A program made the position numbers and the translations under genes. This document shows, piece after piece, positions 20,021 to 21,653 of a stretch of 21,653 bases of DNA. Origin of the DNA: Isoetes engelmannii (taxonomy: Eukaryota; Streptophyta; Lycopodiopsida; Isoetales; Isoetaceae); assembly GCA_011763485.2 (NCBI GenBank), contig JAANSK020266383.1:1-21653 (forward strand), given 5' to 3'. The first letter of the stretch is position 1; each line of letters opens with the position of its first letter. The notes under the pieces are model-generated. The model searched no databases. It saw only the letters and a program-made list of their open reading frames with translations, and had not been told where the DNA came from.

Positions 20021-20182
20021 TCATCGTTCCTGATGTTGGGCATTGTGCAGATATTCCTGTCGAGAATCCCAACAATGGTCGTCATTCTTGCATCCGGTAG
20101 CTTCTTCAGCTGCAACAGGTAATTGTCTTCAACCATGGCTAGCTGGTAATTTTCTGTTAATTTCTTGCCTTTGCTTGACGTC

Positions 20183-20321
20183 GTGGAAGAACAACGTCTC
20201 AGGCATTCTGGCTGTGGCGGTCAATCGGCCGCGCCTAACGGCGCTCTCGGTTGCCCAACCACACCCAAACCGCGATCGGTTGCCCTGCCACAGCCAGAAT
20301 GCCTTCCTTGTTGTCGTTCCA
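20183..20321. repeat. Inverted repeat (hairpin 1) in the upstream region
   Basis: Arms at about 20183-20227 and 20275-20321. The core GGCATTCTGGCTGTGGC at 20202-20218 is perfectly complementary to 20287-20303. The outer ends, TGGAAGAACAAC and GTTGTCGTTCCA, pair as well. Loop about 45-65 nt, GC-rich. Confidence 0.8.
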
Positions 20322-20496
20322 CATTACGTTCACGAAAAATGGGTCTTCATACGATTCTTACCCGATGTTAGACTGCCATGTGGCATGTGGTGATCATTCT
20401 AAGCCAGAATGAAATCAGGCTCTGCGTTCTTGCTTCGGCATTCTAGATTCCGTAAGATTCCCATCGCTGCAGCCTTTTTGTTTTTCCTTGACATCA

Positions 20497-20581
20497 TGGA
20501 AGAGCAAGAAGGGGATGATTCTTGGCCTGGCGCTGGCCACCGCCCGTGGAAGAGCACGAAGGAGATGATTCTTGGCCTGGC
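20497..20581 (+). repeat. Direct repeat with 50-bp period beside hairpin 2
   Basis: TGGAAGAGCAAGAAGGGGAT continuing to CTTGGCCTGGC at 20497-20531 recurs at 20547-20581 with two changes, so hairpin 2 has two possible left arms for one right arm. Confidence 0.8.
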
Positions 20582-20643
20582 AGGGGAGCTGCGGTGGCCA
20601 GCTCCCTTGCCAGGCCAAGAGTCATCTCCTTCTTGCTCTTCCA
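20547..20643. repeat. Near-perfect 45-bp hairpin (hairpin 2) with 7-nt loop
   Basis: The left arm 20547-20591 and the right arm 20599-20643 are complementary at 42 of 45 positions, with loop CGGTGGC (20592-20598). The arm begins TGGAAGAGCACGAAGGAGAT and ends GGGGAGCTG. A further direct copy of the left arm lies 50 bp upstream at 20497-20531. The outer ends resemble those of hairpin 1. It may be a foldback element or an inverted duplication that can give a hairpin RNA. The open frames that cross it on both strands are by-products of the repeat. Confidence 0.85.
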
Positions 20644-20889
20644 CATTATGTTGTGTATCATTTTTTAATGTACACGAGAATGAAAATGCCAACTCTTGAA
20701 ACGTAAAAGCAGGTTAAGCAACATTTTGCTACCCAAGCCAATCAAGCAATGCCATGTGGCAAAGTTTCTTTCTCTGAAACTCGATCCAAAGCTTTGGCGA
20801 TGCAAGCATTCTGGTGGATTCTCATTGTCTTGCATTCCGGATGATTTACCAAACATTCCAATGGATCTACCTTCCATTATGTATACAAG

Positions 20890-20983
20890 AATATCTGTTT
20901 ACCAGGCATTCTTGTATGGAAGCAATACCGACCCGCGTCAATGCGGAGGCATTGTTGACACGCCAGACTGGTAAACAGATATT
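20890..20983. repeat. Inverted repeat (hairpin 3)
   Basis: AATATCTGTTTACCAG at 20890-20905 is the exact reverse complement of 20968-20983, enclosing 62 bp. Inside, GGCATTCTTG and GGCATTGTTG are direct relatives. Confidence 0.8.
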
Positions 20984-21048
20984 TTTGTGACGTGAAAACA
21001 GATTATGTGATATTCTGTGGCAAAAAAAAATTTGTAAAATGCTGGTAG

Positions 21049-21129
21049 ATCGCTGGAACAGAAGAATTGTCGGCTGAAACAACATGATCGTCTTCAAAAT
21101 CGCTGCAACAGCAGGATCATTGGTTGAAA
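21049..21129 (+). repeat. Direct repeat with 50-bp period
   Basis: ATCGCTGGAACAGAAGAATT then GTCGGCTGAAA at 21049-21079 recurs as ATCGCTGCAACAGCAGGATC then ATTGGTTGAAA at 21099-21129. The two 31-bp units differ at about seven or eight positions. The period equals that of the direct repeat next to hairpin 2. Confidence 0.65.
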
Positions 21130-21631
21130 TCTCTCCCAAAGAATATCGCAGATGAAAACGTCGCAAAAATGTCTCGGCCAAGAAAGTCATGTTGACATTG
21201 AGGGTTAGAAACTATGCCACGTGGAAAAATGCCACTGGACTAGCCGCCAAAATGTCATATAACTTGTTTTTACGTTGATTTTACCATGCATTATGCAATC
21301 TACCCTCCATTCCGACGATTTTTACCTCCATAAAACATTGTTTGACCTGCTTCGACTCTTCGCAAAGGCGTGGTTGACGCTGCCAAAATGCAGGATAGAG
21401 CTGCATTCCCTTACACGTGAAAACCAAGTAAGTGCCCCTCGACTATCCATATCATGCCATATGGCAACTTTGGAACCAAGTATTGAAGCAAGAAAAACTT
21501 TTGTTGGATTCCATTGCCACCTCATGTATACATTTATTTCGTCTTGCCACCAATCATTCACGTTGCATCTTGGGATGCTGAAATAGACTTGGGTTTTGCC
21601 GCAGCAACAAAGCGCATCAGATCACTCTTAC

Positions 21632-21653
21632 CTCCTCACCCTCGGGATCCCAG
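21632..21653 (-). other. Possible end of an exon of a neighbouring minus-strand gene (partial)
   Basis: At the right edge the minus strand reads GATCCCGAGGGTGAGGAG followed by GTAAGAG, a strong donor consensus (GAG|GTAAGA). One frame is open (WDPEGEE). Only 22 bases are available, so this is a hint and not a gene call. Confidence 0.15.

Larger units (their letters stand above)
19947..21631. other. Upstream intergenic region, repeat-rich, no gene supported
   Basis: About 1.7 kb beyond the POLE promoter contains hairpins 1-3, two 50-bp direct repeats and four copies of a TGCCAYRTGG(CA) near-palindrome (20374, 20750, 21215, 21455). Open frames here are short, overlap each other on both strands and mirror the repeats. 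I see no RNA gene. Confidence 0.65.

Noticed and set aside
20399-20699. Overlapping frames of about 96 codons on both strands
   Set aside because: They mirror each other across hairpin 2 and contain the repeat read twice; they reflect the inverted repeat, not a protein.
1-21653. CRISPR array, bacterial operon or novel defence system
   Set aside because: The window is an intron-rich plant nuclear locus; no regularly spaced repeat-spacer pattern or prokaryotic gene is present.

Overview
The window holds one complete nuclear gene of a land plant: the catalytic subunit of DNA polymerase epsilon (POLE/POL2, TILTED1 in Arabidopsis). It lies on the minus strand from the ATG at 19885 to the TAG ending at 1978. 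The DNA is AT-rich, introns are many and mostly short, and the protein resembles plant Pol epsilon more than animal or fungal Pol epsilon from one end to the other. The amino-terminal end differs most from what I recall of flowering plants, so a non-seed plant is possible, but I cannot fix the species.

I built a 49-exon model by matching translated segments to the known protein family. All 48 introns are GT-AG, every phase joins, and the exons add up to 6630 nt, or 2209 codons plus a stop. All catalytic motifs are intact: three exonuclease motifs, polymerase motifs A, B and C, the cysteine set of the catalytic domain, a PCNA-box-like motif, the inactive carboxy-terminal polymerase half, and the two carboxy-terminal cysteine modules. 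A perfect E2F site stands about 50 nt upstream of the ATG, as expected for an S-phase replication gene. An upstream ATG whose reading frame overlaps the main start lies between the two.

Layout: 1-1840 is the downstream flank, with a TTA microsatellite, a purine-rich tract, a hairpin with a pentamer tail, a foldback (MITE-like) element at 938-1251 and a 37-bp tandem repeat. The likely poly(A) signal is at 1846-1851. From 1978 to 19885 is POLE. Several of its larger introns carry repeats: a tRNA-derived SINE-like element in intron 15, five or more relics of one hairpin-plus-CTTT-tail family in introns 7, 13, 16 and 20, old tandem duplications in introns 5, 7 and 13, and an unexplained 159-codon open frame in intron 24. 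From 19886 to the right end is the promoter side. It is packed with inverted repeats, including a 45-bp near-perfect hairpin with a 7-nt loop and a related second hairpin 300 bp away. These are the most unusual structures in the window. No second gene can be supported; the last 22 bases could be the end of a neighbouring minus-strand exon.
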